Part shown: piece after piece, positions 8,558-15,970 of the stretch | Layout: each line of letters opens with the position of its first letter | Numbering within the stretch: position 1 is the stretch's first letter | Assembly: GCA_910579735.1 (NCBI GenBank) | Contig: CAJTUZ010000030.1 | Location: forward strand, 1 to 29,181 | DNA length: 29,181 bases | Origin: an uncultured Lachnospiraceae bacterium | GTDB taxonomy: Bacteria > Bacillota > Clostridia > Lachnospirales > Lachnospiraceae | Direction: 5' to 3' | Made by a program: the position numbers and the translations under genes | Notes under the pieces: generated by a model | The model's database searches: none | What the model saw: the letters and a program-made list of their open reading frames with translations, nothing else | Told to the model about the DNA's origin: nothing

Positions 8558-8660
8558 TTATCCCCAACTACTTTCTGAATCGTGTTTTAGACTGCGTTCC
8601 TGCCGCCGAAGGCCGGTATCGCAGACTTTTGCTCCAATCACGGCAATCGGTACCGCGTAT

Positions 8661-8669
8661 AGTATAACA
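8661..8669 (-). promoter_or_regulatory. Extended -10 promoter element of the mecA unit
   Basis: On the minus strand TGTTATACT combines a TGN extension with a good -10 hexamer (TATACT, 8666-8661). The -35 position (TTCCAC) is a poor match, as is usual for extended -10 promoters. Confidence 0.55.
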
Positions 8670-8758
8670 CAGAAATGATCATTGTGGAAGAGGTTGTTTG
8701 CCACATTGCAATAATTCCCATCGCGTGTGCATGAATGTTTTTCGCGCAAACACAGAAT

Positions 8759-8797
8759 CCGCATCCGCACTCTGCTGAGCGCAGAGTGCGGATGCGG
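8759..8797. terminator. Strong 17-bp hairpin between blaR1-like gene and mecA unit
   Basis: CCGCATCCGCACTCTGC (8759-8775) and its perfect complement (8781-8797) enclose the five-base loop TGAGC. It starts 19 bases after the stop of the M56 protein gene, where a terminator is expected. Neither side has a clean T run (minus strand continues GGATTCTGTGTTTG), so termination may be less efficient or the hairpin may protect the 3' end. Confidence 0.6.
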
Positions 8798-8815
8798 GCC
8801 GATGGAAAGACCGGC

Positions 8816-10984
8816 TTATGAAGCGTTACTTAAAAACTCATCCAGCGTTTTCGGCTCCGTCTTTAGCACATTTGTCTTTATCTCATATTCTGTTTCTATT
8901 GCCGGCCGTTCAAGTACAAAGGATCTGTCTCCAAAGGAGCCGCACCGTACGCCAAAAGAAAGCGGCGCCATTCCATGATACCATATCTGTTCTTCTCCCG
9001 AATCCGAACGCAGTTTTAACCCGACTGCCACATTTATCCGGAGTTCTTCGATATTTTGCCCGAGATCCCAGTATACGATCCTTCCATCCACGACAACTTC
9101 CCCGATCTTCTCCATCGCTTCTGCAGAAGCCGGAACGGTTATGGAACCGATCATACTGCCGTTATCATAAACATCGATGCGGCTCTCTTCTTCCATGATC
9201 TCATAAGTGATCCGCTCATCGATCTGGGAAAGATAGGTTTCCGGCGTGATTTCCTTTAACTCAATCGTTCCCGTATCATAACGGTCACACAGATAACAGT
9301 TATAAACTTCGCGGCGGTCATACATGCTCACCGGTATCATAAACGCAAATGTTCTCGGCATTCCATCTTCTGCAGACTCATAAACCTGTAAATATTCTTC
9401 TCTGCCGAGCAGGCTGCCATAACTGATATCCCATGGAATATCGAACTTGGCAGAGTCATCGGCAATCAGGATCGTAATTCCTTCACAGCCGAATTCCTTC
9501 GTATACATACCGTATATTTTAATATCCGAACCATCCGGGCCCTTCCTTGTATGCAGCAGGTACATTCCTTCGTCCAGCGCATCCCCGCCGTTATCAAAAT
9601 AGGCCTGCACATAATCCGATGGCATCTTCGCATCCCGGAATCCGTAGACGCCCTCTCCGGAACCAAACACATCAATATCCGCATCATAAGAGTCTAACTT
9701 CATAAGTACAGCCTCTGTCCTTGCCTTCCGCTCTGCATCCGCTTTTTCTTCCTTTTCCGAGCGGATTTCTTCCATGTCATTTTGTACATCACTTTGTTTC
9801 GACAGCAGATCCTGCATTTCGTTTTCTTCCTGCAGGATATCCTGCATTTCGCCATCAGCCGGCATATCGCTCAAAGTACGCTCATTACCTGCATTTGCAG
9901 CGTTTTTATCACTGCCGATTGTTTTTCCCTGTACCGTACCGGAGAAAGTAATTGCAATAAATACTGCAACAAACAGCACAGAAGCCACAGATACTGCCGC
10001 AATATAACTGCGCTTTCCGACAATCCGGATGATCCGTTCCCTGATCCCGCTTTCCTTGCCGCTCATTGTAGAAGCAATGCCCGCTTTTCCCTTGTCATAA
10101 GTTCCCTGAAATGCAACAAGCTGCAGCAGGGTCGTTCCATAGGATATCCGTTCTTTTTCACCAAGCAGTCTGACTGCCGCCTCGTCACAGGAAAGCTCAC
10201 TGTCCTGTTTCGATATACCGGCCGCTATCCATACAAGCGGATGGAACCAGTAAACAACACACAGCACGCAGCGGACAATGACCCAGACAAAATCCAGCTG
10301 TTTATAATGACAGTATTCATGTGCGAGAATATGTTCCAGTTTCTTCTCATCTAATGTCATGTCTGTCATCAGATAAATGCTTCTGCCAAAAAGGCATGGA
10401 GACGGCAGTCCCTTTACCGTATACACGGGCAGTTTACCGCGGTATTTTCCGCCTTCTCCGATGTTCTTACAGAGCTTTCTGTTCTTTTTCAAATAGCTTT
10501 TCCACTTCATCTGGTAAAAAAACATATATCCGCCGACAAGCAGCATGCCTGCCCCCCAAATATATGGCAATATACCGCCAAGATGGAAATCCTGCAGATA
10601 TGTGCCGTTTAGCGTCTTTTCTATCGTTTTCCAGGAAACAGGACCCGCCTGTTCATGATTCCCATGCGCTTCCCTGTCCATATCACTGTACAGAACGCCA
10701 TCCGTTATTTCCTCTCCCTGCAGAACCGGTGCTGTCATAGGATCAGACACAGGTTCCATATACGCCGTATCGGCTTCTCCCCATTCGGAGACAGCCATTT
10801 CCTGCGGTATATAATTCAGGATGCTGAATGGACTCTTCCAGAGCGGCAAAGGCAGGATCAGACGCAGAACCACCGGCAGCCAGAGCGCGTACTGCAGAGC
10901 AGGTTTCAATCTGCCCCTGGCCAGAAAACGAATCGTCAAAACTACAATGATTAAAATTGAAGATGTGATCACAATATCTCTCAT
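8816..10984 (-). CDS. BlaR1/MecR1-like M56 metallopeptidase antirepressor with atypical outer domain
   Basis: A 722-residue membrane protein. In the BlaR1/MecR1 family, ligand sensing outside the cell activates an inner zinc protease that inactivates the BlaI-type repressor. Visible here: N-terminal helices (about 4-20, 30-48), a periplasm-like insert (50-135), a third helix (about 138-157), the zinc protease site HEYCH (222-226) with E263 in ELSCDEAA, and a last helix (about 329-348). The outer part (350-722) starts with a Glu/Lys/Gln-rich, coiled-coil-like stretch (about 375-425) and continues as a beta-rich region. I see no penicillin-binding SxxK, SxN or KTG array, so beta-lactam sensing is doubtful. 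Its ATG overlaps the repressor stop (ATGA), so the two are translationally coupled. Confidence 0.9.
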   Translation of the reverse strand: MRDIVITSSILIIVVLTIRFLARGRLKPALQYALWLPVVLRLILPLPLWKSPFSILNYIPQEMAVSEWGEADTAYMEPVSDPMTAPVLQGEEITDGVLYSDMDREAHGNHEQAGPVSWKTIEKTLNGTYLQDFHLGGILPYIWGAGMLLVGGYMFFYQMKWKSYLKKNRKLCKNIGEGGKYRGKLPVYTVKGLPSPCLFGRSIYLMTDMTLDEKKLEHILAHEYCHYKQLDFVWVIVRCVLCVVYWFHPLVWIAAGISKQDSELSCDEAAVRLLGEKERISYGTTLLQLVAFQGTYDKGKAGIASTMSGKESGIRERIIRIVGKRSYIAAVSVASVLFVAVFIAITFSGTVQGKTIGSDKNAANAGNERTLSDMPADGEMQDILQEENEMQDLLSKQSDVQNDMEEIRSEKEEKADAERKARTEAVLMKLDSYDADIDVFGSGEGVYGFRDAKMPSDYVQAYFDNGGDALDEGMYLLHTRKGPDGSDIKIYGMYTKEFGCEGITILIADDSAKFDIPWDISYGSLLGREEYLQVYESAEDGMPRTFAFMIPVSMYDRREVYNCYLCDRYDTGTIELKEITPETYLSQIDERITYEIMEEESRIDVYDNGSMIGSITVPASAEAMEKIGEVVVDGRIVYWDLGQNIEELRINVAVGLKLRSDSGEEQIWYHGMAPLSFGVRCGSFGDRSFVLERPAIETEYEIKTNVLKTEPKTLDEFLSNAS

Positions 10985-11355
10985 AAGGTTTCCTCCTCCG
11001 CTCTTTTCAGTATTTCATATAATTCTTCGATTTCTTCTTTCGACAGCGCTTTCTTTTCCACCATGGTATTCAGCATCAGTCCCATACGTCCGCCGAACAC
11101 TTTATCGAGGAACTCTTCGGTCTCCTGGATCACTGCATCCGTTTTCTCGATATCGGGATAATAGAGTTTGGCCCGTTCCCCCTCTTCAAAATGCACCGCG
11201 CCTTTTTCCTCCATACGGCGCAGAAATGTCATGACCGTATGTTTGGTCCACCCTGTCGATTCTTTGAAAAAGTTGGTGATCTGCATAATTGTCCGGGGCG
11301 CCTCATCCCACAGCAAACTCATCACTTTCCATTCTGATTCCGACAATTTTATCAT
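10981..11355 (-). CDS. BlaI/MecI/CopY-family transcriptional repressor
   Basis: A 124-residue winged-helix repressor. The family pattern is clear: LSESEWKVMSLLWDEAP (4-20), the recognition region STGWTKHTVMTFLRRMEEKG (about 33-52) and the wing VHFEEGERAKLYYP. A C-terminal dimerisation helix bundle (FLDKVFGG through KALSKEEIEELYEIL) includes the site at which these repressors are usually cleaved or released. I chose the ATG at 11355, preceded by AGGGGG; an in-frame ATG at 11433 has no ribosome-binding site and adds 26 residues not found in the family. It lies first in a two-gene operon with the antirepressor and probably represses its own promoter through the inverted repeat at 11441-11500. 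Confidence 0.93.
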   Translation of the reverse strand: MIKLSESEWKVMSLLWDEAPRTIMQITNFFKESTGWTKHTVMTFLRRMEEKGAVHFEEGERAKLYYPDIEKTDAVIQETEEFLDKVFGGRMGLMLNTMVEKKALSKEEIEELYEILKRAEEETL

Positions 11356-11440
11356 ATATCCGTGCCCCCTTTGTTCCGCAATGTTACATAATTTCTCTTT
11401 TCTCTCTTTTAATGCATATTTCGAAAATAGCATAATTAAA

Positions 11441-11500
11441 AGGTTTACATTTGACTACCTTTTGATATAGTATAAAACACTGGTAGTCATATGTCAACCT
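11441..11500 (-). promoter_or_regulatory. Consensus promoter flanked by inverted repeat: likely BlaI-type operator
   Basis: On the minus strand TTGACA (11497-11492), 17 bases, then TATACT (11474-11469), a near-perfect promoter. Two 19-base arms (11441-11459 and 11482-11500) are inverted copies matching at 17 positions, with cores ACATTTGACTACC and ACATATGACTACC, and they enclose the -10 box. The right arm covers the -35 and spacer and the left arm covers the start site. ACATATG resembles the centre of known BlaI operators. Occupation of both arms would block polymerase. That BlaI is the binder is inference. Confidence 0.75.
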
Positions 11501-11583
11501 TTAATTTGCACAGTGAAAAAATTTACCGTAAAAGCTATCAGAAAACCTATTTTAGCCGATATATATAATAGAACATAAACAAA

Positions 11584-11862
11584 GTGATTTCCAAGGAGGG
11601 ATACGACGCATACGGATATGAACAGCTTTATAAAGTTCAGGCGGTTGCGGTGATTCCGCGTCTTCGAAAAACATATTCCGAAGATCAAAAACACCAGTCC
11701 AAGCAAAATCAGTCGGGAACGCTCGTAAATAAGTTTTTTTCGGAAGTTCTTGACGAAGCATGTGAACGGGAACAGCAGAAAAATATCCATATCTATACAA
11801 GCGGATATACGAAAAATGCACTCCCCTATCACAATTTCATCAACATGCGGGAATACTGCTGA
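11584..11862 (+). CDS. Small uncharacterised protein (92 residues)
   Basis: I do not know a function. The C-terminal half looks protein-like, with a charged helix (VNKFFSEVLDEACEREQQ, about 48-65) and the ending NIHIYTSGYTKNALPYHNF, a pattern I associate with short uncharacterised Lachnospiraceae proteins. The frame opens after a stop at 11569-11571, so the GTG at 11584 is the only usable standard start. Oddly, a perfect AAGGAGGG lies just inside the frame (11593-11600) with no in-frame start behind it. A TATAAT (11564-11569) is too close for a normal leader. The opposite strand is also open (11494-11832) but reads as hydrophobic noise. It converges on the acidic protein gene. Confidence 0.55.
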   Translation: MISKEGYDAYGYEQLYKVQAVAVIPRLRKTYSEDQKHQSKQNQSGTLVNKFFSEVLDEACEREQQKNIHIYTSGYTKNALPYHNFINMREYC

Positions 11863-11907
11863 CCCGGCATAAATAGCAGCAGCCGCATCATCATGTATAT
11901 GAAAAGG

Positions 11908-11934
11908 GGCATCTTAGATTTATTCTAAGATGCC
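11908..11934 (-). terminator. Terminator hairpin of the alarmone-synthetase operon
   Basis: GGCATCTTAGA and TCTAAGATGCC form a perfect 11-bp stem with a five-base loop. On the minus strand the hairpin overlaps the last codons and stop of the acidic protein gene and is followed by CCCCTTTTCAT. It may also stop transcription of the convergent small gene. Confidence 0.75.
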
Positions 11935-12492
11935 TTCCTGTTGTCCGGACTTTATCGTCAATCCGCCGGAGCCGCTTTCATCCGTTCCGTCTGCGCTGTC
12001 CGCATTTTCTTCTTCCTCTTCCATAAGCGTATCATATTCTTTCGGATCATCCTTTTCCTTCGCCATACTCTTAACCCGCATATAGATCTCACTGTTAAAC
12101 TCCATAAGGAACTGCTCATCCTGCGCCGGTACAATATCTCCGTTTAAAATTCTCCTGGCGATTTCCAATGCTTTTGCCAGATCGGTAAACCCTTCTCCCT
12201 GTGCCTCGGCTGCCTCGTTTGCCTTTTCCAGCATTTCCTGATACATATCCCGCTCCATGGCTTCTTTTGCGGAATCTTCTTCTTCTTTTTTCTTCTGTGC
12301 AAGACCGAGTCCTTCTGCGGAAATTGCCACCGTAGCACCCTCCTCTTCCTCCTGCACGTTCGAAACATTGGTTTCTTCTTTCGGCCGGGCCTTTTTGTCT
12401 TCTGCGGATGAAACGGCAGAATGCGCCTGTTTCTTAAAGACATAAGCTGTATGCTTTGTTTCTTTCGTCTGTGTCTGCTGTGCTATTTTCAT
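11920..12492 (-). CDS. Acidic protein of unknown function (190 residues)
   Basis: No signal peptide or membrane segment. The N-terminus (1-50) is hydrophilic and low-complexity, then comes GATVAISAEGLGLAQKKKEE (about 53-72), a Glu-rich helix, and a compact segment GFTDLAKALEIARRILNGD followed by IVPAQDEQFLMEFNSEIY (about 101-137). The tail is highly acidic (DTLMEEEEENADSADGTDE). The ISAEG and RRILNGDxVPxxDExxLMEF patterns recur, as far as I recall, in a conserved uncharacterised clostridial family. The ATG at 12492 follows AGGGGG. It starts 21 bases after the debranching enzyme stop, so it is likely the last gene of that operon. Confidence 0.8.
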   Translation of the reverse strand: MKIAQQTQTKETKHTAYVFKKQAHSAVSSAEDKKARPKEETNVSNVQEEEEGATVAISAEGLGLAQKKKEEEDSAKEAMERDMYQEMLEKANEAAEAQGEGFTDLAKALEIARRILNGDIVPAQDEQFLMEFNSEIYMRVKSMAKEKDDPKEYDTLMEEEEENADSADGTDESGSGGLTIKSGQQEGILE

Positions 12493-12513
12493 ACCGTTTC
12501 CCCCTGTTTTCCT

Positions 12514-14634
12514 TTATTCCGGCTGTTCGGCCATCAGAACGACAACAGTACGCGGCGGAACTCTAAGCGTACTCTTATAGTGGAACTCCGTGAGCGCCTC
12601 CACATCCTGCCCATCTTCATACGGTACAAATGTATTGACGCAGATTTTCCATTTCAGGCCGTTTGGCAGCTCCGGAAGCTGCATATTCACAGACTCCCAA
12701 TAAGCGTTCATACAATAAAAGATGATCTCGTCCTTTGTATCATGTTCGTCTCTTCCTGCATACATAACACCGATCAGCCTGCTGTTGTAATCCGTACCGC
12801 TGTTCCACGGATAGGTATTATGGATACTGATGCCCGGAAAACCGCAGGATGCCTGTGCTGTCGTCTTGCGCAGAACGGCATGTTTCTTCCGGAAAGCGAT
12901 CATATACCGGAAAAAGTCGTGGATTTCCCGGTATTCGTCCAATCTGTTCCAATCTAACCAGGAAATGATATTGTCCTGACAATAAGCATTGTTGTTGCCA
13001 AACTGCGTATTACAGAATTCGTCACCAGCATAGAACATCGCAGCCCCCCGGCTGCACATAAGCGTTGCAAAAGCGTTCTTGACCATACGACGCCGCAGCG
13101 TCTCTACCGCAGGATCGTCTGTTTTTCCTTCCGCACCGCAGTTCCAGCTGTTTCCGTTATTATCGCCGTCCGTATTGTTCCAGCCGTTCTTCTCGTTATG
13201 TTTCATATTATACGAATACAGGTCATAAAGTGTAAATCCGTCATGACAGGTCAGAAAATTAACGGATGCGCCTTTTCCTCTTTTCAACGGATCATATAAA
13301 TCATTTGAACCGGTAATCCTCGTGATCGCCGTTCCAGCCATGCCCGCATCCCCTTTTAGGAAACGCCGCATATCGTCGCGATACCTTCCGTTCCATTCAG
13401 ACCATCTATTAAAAGAAGGGAAATTCCCAACCTGATACAATCCGCCCGCATCCCAGGCTTCCGCAATGAGCTTTACTTTGCCGAGGATCGCATCGCAGGC
13501 AATCTCGTGCAAAATAGGCGGTTCCGCCATTGGCGCTCCGTTCTGGTCCCTTGAAAGAATGGACGCCAAGTCAAAACGAAAGCCATCCACACGATACTCT
13601 GTTACCCAGAAACGCAGACAGTCAATGATAAAACGTCTGGTCGTCGGATGATTGCAGTTTAATACATTGCCGCATCCGCTGAAATTATAATAATATCCGC
13701 CCGGTGTCAGAATATAATAAATATTATTATCGATTCCTTTAAACGAAAAGCAGGGGCCGTCCTCGTTCCCTTCCGCCGTATGATTGAATACAACGTCCAG
13801 GATCACTTCTATGCCGTTCTCCTTCAGTTCATAAATAAGCTGTTTGAGCTCATCTCCCTCATGATTGTGCTCCACAACGGAAGAATAACTCGTATTGGGC
13901 GCAAAGAAACAGACCGTATTGTATCCCCAGTAATTATAGAGCTGCTCCCCATCGACGACTCTGGCGCTTTCCATTTCATCGAACTCAAAAATCGGCATAA
14001 GTTCCACTGCATTGATCCCCAGATCCTTCAAGTACGGAATCTTCTGTCTGAGTCCTTCATAAGTGCCTTTGGCGCTTACTCCGGAAGAAGCGTCTTTGGT
14101 AAATCCTCTGACGTGCATTTCATATATGATCAGATCTTCAACCGGATGCTCCGGCTGTCTGGTCTTTCCCCAATCAAAGTTATTCTCCACGACTCTGGCA
14201 TGATACACGAAACCTGCGTCGCTTTCCGGTCTCTCCCCCCAGTCTTTCTGCCCTGTTACCGCCCTCGCGTAAGGATCAAGAAGCACATTATTTTTGTCAA
14301 AGAGAAGTCCCTTTTCCTTATCATATGGGCCATCTAACTGAAATGCATACTCAAATTCTTCAATTTTCAAGTCAAATACCAACATGGAATACGTGTTTCC
14401 GATATGATAGGAATCCGGAAACCGCAGCCTGGCATACGGCTCTTTCTCATGCGGATGGAATAAGAGCAGCGTACAACTCGTAGCTCCGAACGAATGAATC
14501 GTAAAACTGACTCCGCTTGGCGAAGCCGCCGCGCCATCCCTGTTATAAAATCCCGGACGGACTCTGAATCCGTCTATTATATCCAAAGGCTGTAACCGCT
14601 CTCCTCTTTTCGTTTTCGTCCTCCAAAAATCCAT
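12514..14634 (-). CDS. glgX: Glycogen-debranching enzyme, GH13 isoamylase/GlgX type
   Basis: A 706-residue cytosolic enzyme that hydrolyses alpha-1,6 branch points in glycogen or its limit dextrins. The N-terminal early-set (CBM48-like) domain covers about 20-125 (RVRPGFYNRDGAAASPSGV onward). The GH13 barrel shows YEMHVRGFT (171-179), VVFNHTAEGN (281-290), nucleophile D355 in VDGFRFDLA, acid/base E392 in LIAEAWDAGG, and D465 in LTCHDGFT. A C-terminal beta domain ends with PPRTVVVLMAEQ. All catalytic residues are present. A pullulanase or isoamylase label would also fit; GlgX is preferred from length and architecture. The ATG at 14634 follows AAAGGGG and lies 20 bases after the receiver-synthetase stop, so the two genes are probably co-transcribed. 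Confidence 0.93.
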   Translation of the reverse strand: MDFWRTKTKRGERLQPLDIIDGFRVRPGFYNRDGAAASPSGVSFTIHSFGATSCTLLLFHPHEKEPYARLRFPDSYHIGNTYSMLVFDLKIEEFEYAFQLDGPYDKEKGLLFDKNNVLLDPYARAVTGQKDWGERPESDAGFVYHARVVENNFDWGKTRQPEHPVEDLIIYEMHVRGFTKDASSGVSAKGTYEGLRQKIPYLKDLGINAVELMPIFEFDEMESARVVDGEQLYNYWGYNTVCFFAPNTSYSSVVEHNHEGDELKQLIYELKENGIEVILDVVFNHTAEGNEDGPCFSFKGIDNNIYYILTPGGYYYNFSGCGNVLNCNHPTTRRFIIDCLRFWVTEYRVDGFRFDLASILSRDQNGAPMAEPPILHEIACDAILGKVKLIAEAWDAGGLYQVGNFPSFNRWSEWNGRYRDDMRRFLKGDAGMAGTAITRITGSNDLYDPLKRGKGASVNFLTCHDGFTLYDLYSYNMKHNEKNGWNNTDGDNNGNSWNCGAEGKTDDPAVETLRRRMVKNAFATLMCSRGAAMFYAGDEFCNTQFGNNNAYCQDNIISWLDWNRLDEYREIHDFFRYMIAFRKKHAVLRKTTAQASCGFPGISIHNTYPWNSGTDYNSRLIGVMYAGRDEHDTKDEIIFYCMNAYWESVNMQLPELPNGLKWKICVNTFVPYEDGQDVEALTEFHYKSTLRVPPRTVVVLMAEQPE

Positions 14635-14654
14635 ATGACATACCCCTTTCTGCC

Positions 14655-15728
14655 TTATTCATTATGACTGTCAATTTTATTTCGGATGTCCTGCATCTGA
14701 TAGTCCAATGTTTCGATAGATTCCGCGCAGTTTTTCAGCTGTTCCGCGATCTCCTCCGCATTTTTCAGATCCTTCTTGTATTGCAGTTTGTGTTCCAGAC
14801 TCGCCCAGAAATCCATGGCGATGGTCCGAAACTGCACCTCTACCTTCCGGTACTTTTTCGCATTGGATAAAAAAATAGGTATGCTTATGATCAGATGAAG
14901 ACTCCTGTAGCCGTTTGACTTAGGATGTTTGATGTAATCTTTTTCTTTAAGCAGAATGATATCGTCCTGTCTGATCAAAAGCCTGGCCAGGCGGTAAATG
15001 TCGTCCGGAAAGGAACAGATCACACGGATTCCCGCCACATCATTCAGATGTTCTTCTATATTCTTGACCGTAACGGAATACCCCTTCCGGCTCAATTTCT
15101 CATATATGCTCTCCGCAGTTTTCAACCTGCTCTTTATCGATTCAAACGGATTTCTGTTATATTCCTGTGAAAATTCTTCGTTCAGAACCTTTAACTTCGT
15201 TTCTACTTCCATAATGGCACAGTGGTACTGCATCATCAGGTTATGAAAGGCACCGGCTTCTTTTAACTTCTCTGCCTGCATCTGAATGATACGGGATTGT
15301 TTCTTTAATTCTCTCGTCTGCTTTCTGACCTTCTGTTCAAGCTGATGTTTCCCGGCAAAAAAATCCACCGTATTCCGCACTCTGTTTTTGACGATCGAGG
15401 ACTCGAACGGTTTGTGTATAAAGTCCGAAACCCCGAGACGAAAGCACTTATTTTCAATATCGACATCTTTTTCACTGCTTATGATCAGTACCGGTATCCT
15501 GTTCTGCCATCCGTTCTTCCTGATCGCGGCAAGAACACCGAAGCCATCCATGCCCGGCATCTGCAGATCAAGAAGCAGAGCCGCCGTTTCATCCAAATGC
15601 CGTTTCAGCTTTTTCAGCGCTTCATCCCCATCCTGCGCCGTTTCCACAATATATTCATCTGCAAGCATATCGCGCAGTATTTCACGGTTCACTTCCGCGT
15701 CATCTACTACCAATATCCTGTTCTGCAT
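14655..15728 (-). CDS. Response-regulator receiver fused to RelQ-like (p)ppGpp synthetase
   Basis: A 357-residue protein with an unusual fusion. Residues 1-120 form a complete receiver domain: D9/D10 in LVVDDAEVN, phospho-acceptor D54 in LLLDLQMPGMDG, S84/S85, and K106 in FIHKPF. A coiled coil follows (about 125-185), then a RelA/SpoT-type synthetase domain (about 190-345). Its motifs match small alarmone synthetases: NPFESIKSRLKTAESIYEKL, D230 in DVAGIRVICSF, DYIKHPKSNGYRSLH (264-278), E297 in KVEVQFRT and MDFWASLEHKLQYK. No hydrolase (HD), TGS or ACT domain is present. The expected reaction is pyrophosphate transfer from ATP to GDP/GTP, possibly gated by phosphorylation. The ATG at 15728 follows GAGGGG. 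An in-frame ATG at 15770 also has some upstream purines but would add 14 residues before the receiver. Confidence 0.92.
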   Translation of the reverse strand: MQNRILVVDDAEVNREILRDMLADEYIVETAQDGDEALKKLKRHLDETAALLLDLQMPGMDGFGVLAAIRKNGWQNRIPVLIISSEKDVDIENKCFRLGVSDFIHKPFESSIVKNRVRNTVDFFAGKHQLEQKVRKQTRELKKQSRIIQMQAEKLKEAGAFHNLMMQYHCAIMEVETKLKVLNEEFSQEYNRNPFESIKSRLKTAESIYEKLSRKGYSVTVKNIEEHLNDVAGIRVICSFPDDIYRLARLLIRQDDIILLKEKDYIKHPKSNGYRSLHLIISIPIFLSNAKKYRKVEVQFRTIAMDFWASLEHKLQYKKDLKNAEEIAEQLKNCAESIETLDYQMQDIRNKIDSHNE

Positions 15729-15898
15729 AGTAATTCCCCTCATTTTTCCTTTGTCACAATATAAACTCATTTTAGCACAAAACCCGCTCTGTTACTATGC
15801 CCAAATAACATTTTTATCGTTTATAACAATTTATTCCGGCAGAATATTCAAAATAGCGTACTATGTTTGTCAATAAGTACCAAAAAAGCCAAAAATAC

Positions 15899-15926
15899 TT
15901 GCAAAAAAAAAAAAATAACGTATGAT
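15899..15926 (+). promoter_or_regulatory. Promoter of the soluble chemoreceptor gene
   Basis: TTGCAA (15899-15904), 16 bases made mostly of an unbroken A tract, then TATGAT (15921-15926). The A tract would bend the spacer. The start codon lies 45 bases downstream. Confidence 0.6.
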
Positions 15927-15970
15927 GATAGTAACAGGATAAATCTTATGAAAGGAAAGAGGATTTGTAC

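Noticed and set aside
11494..11832. A 112-codon hydrophobic minus-strand frame opposite the small gene
   Set aside because: It runs antisense to a frame with better protein character, extends into the repressor promoter, and its hydrophobicity is what the reverse of a charged sequence gives.
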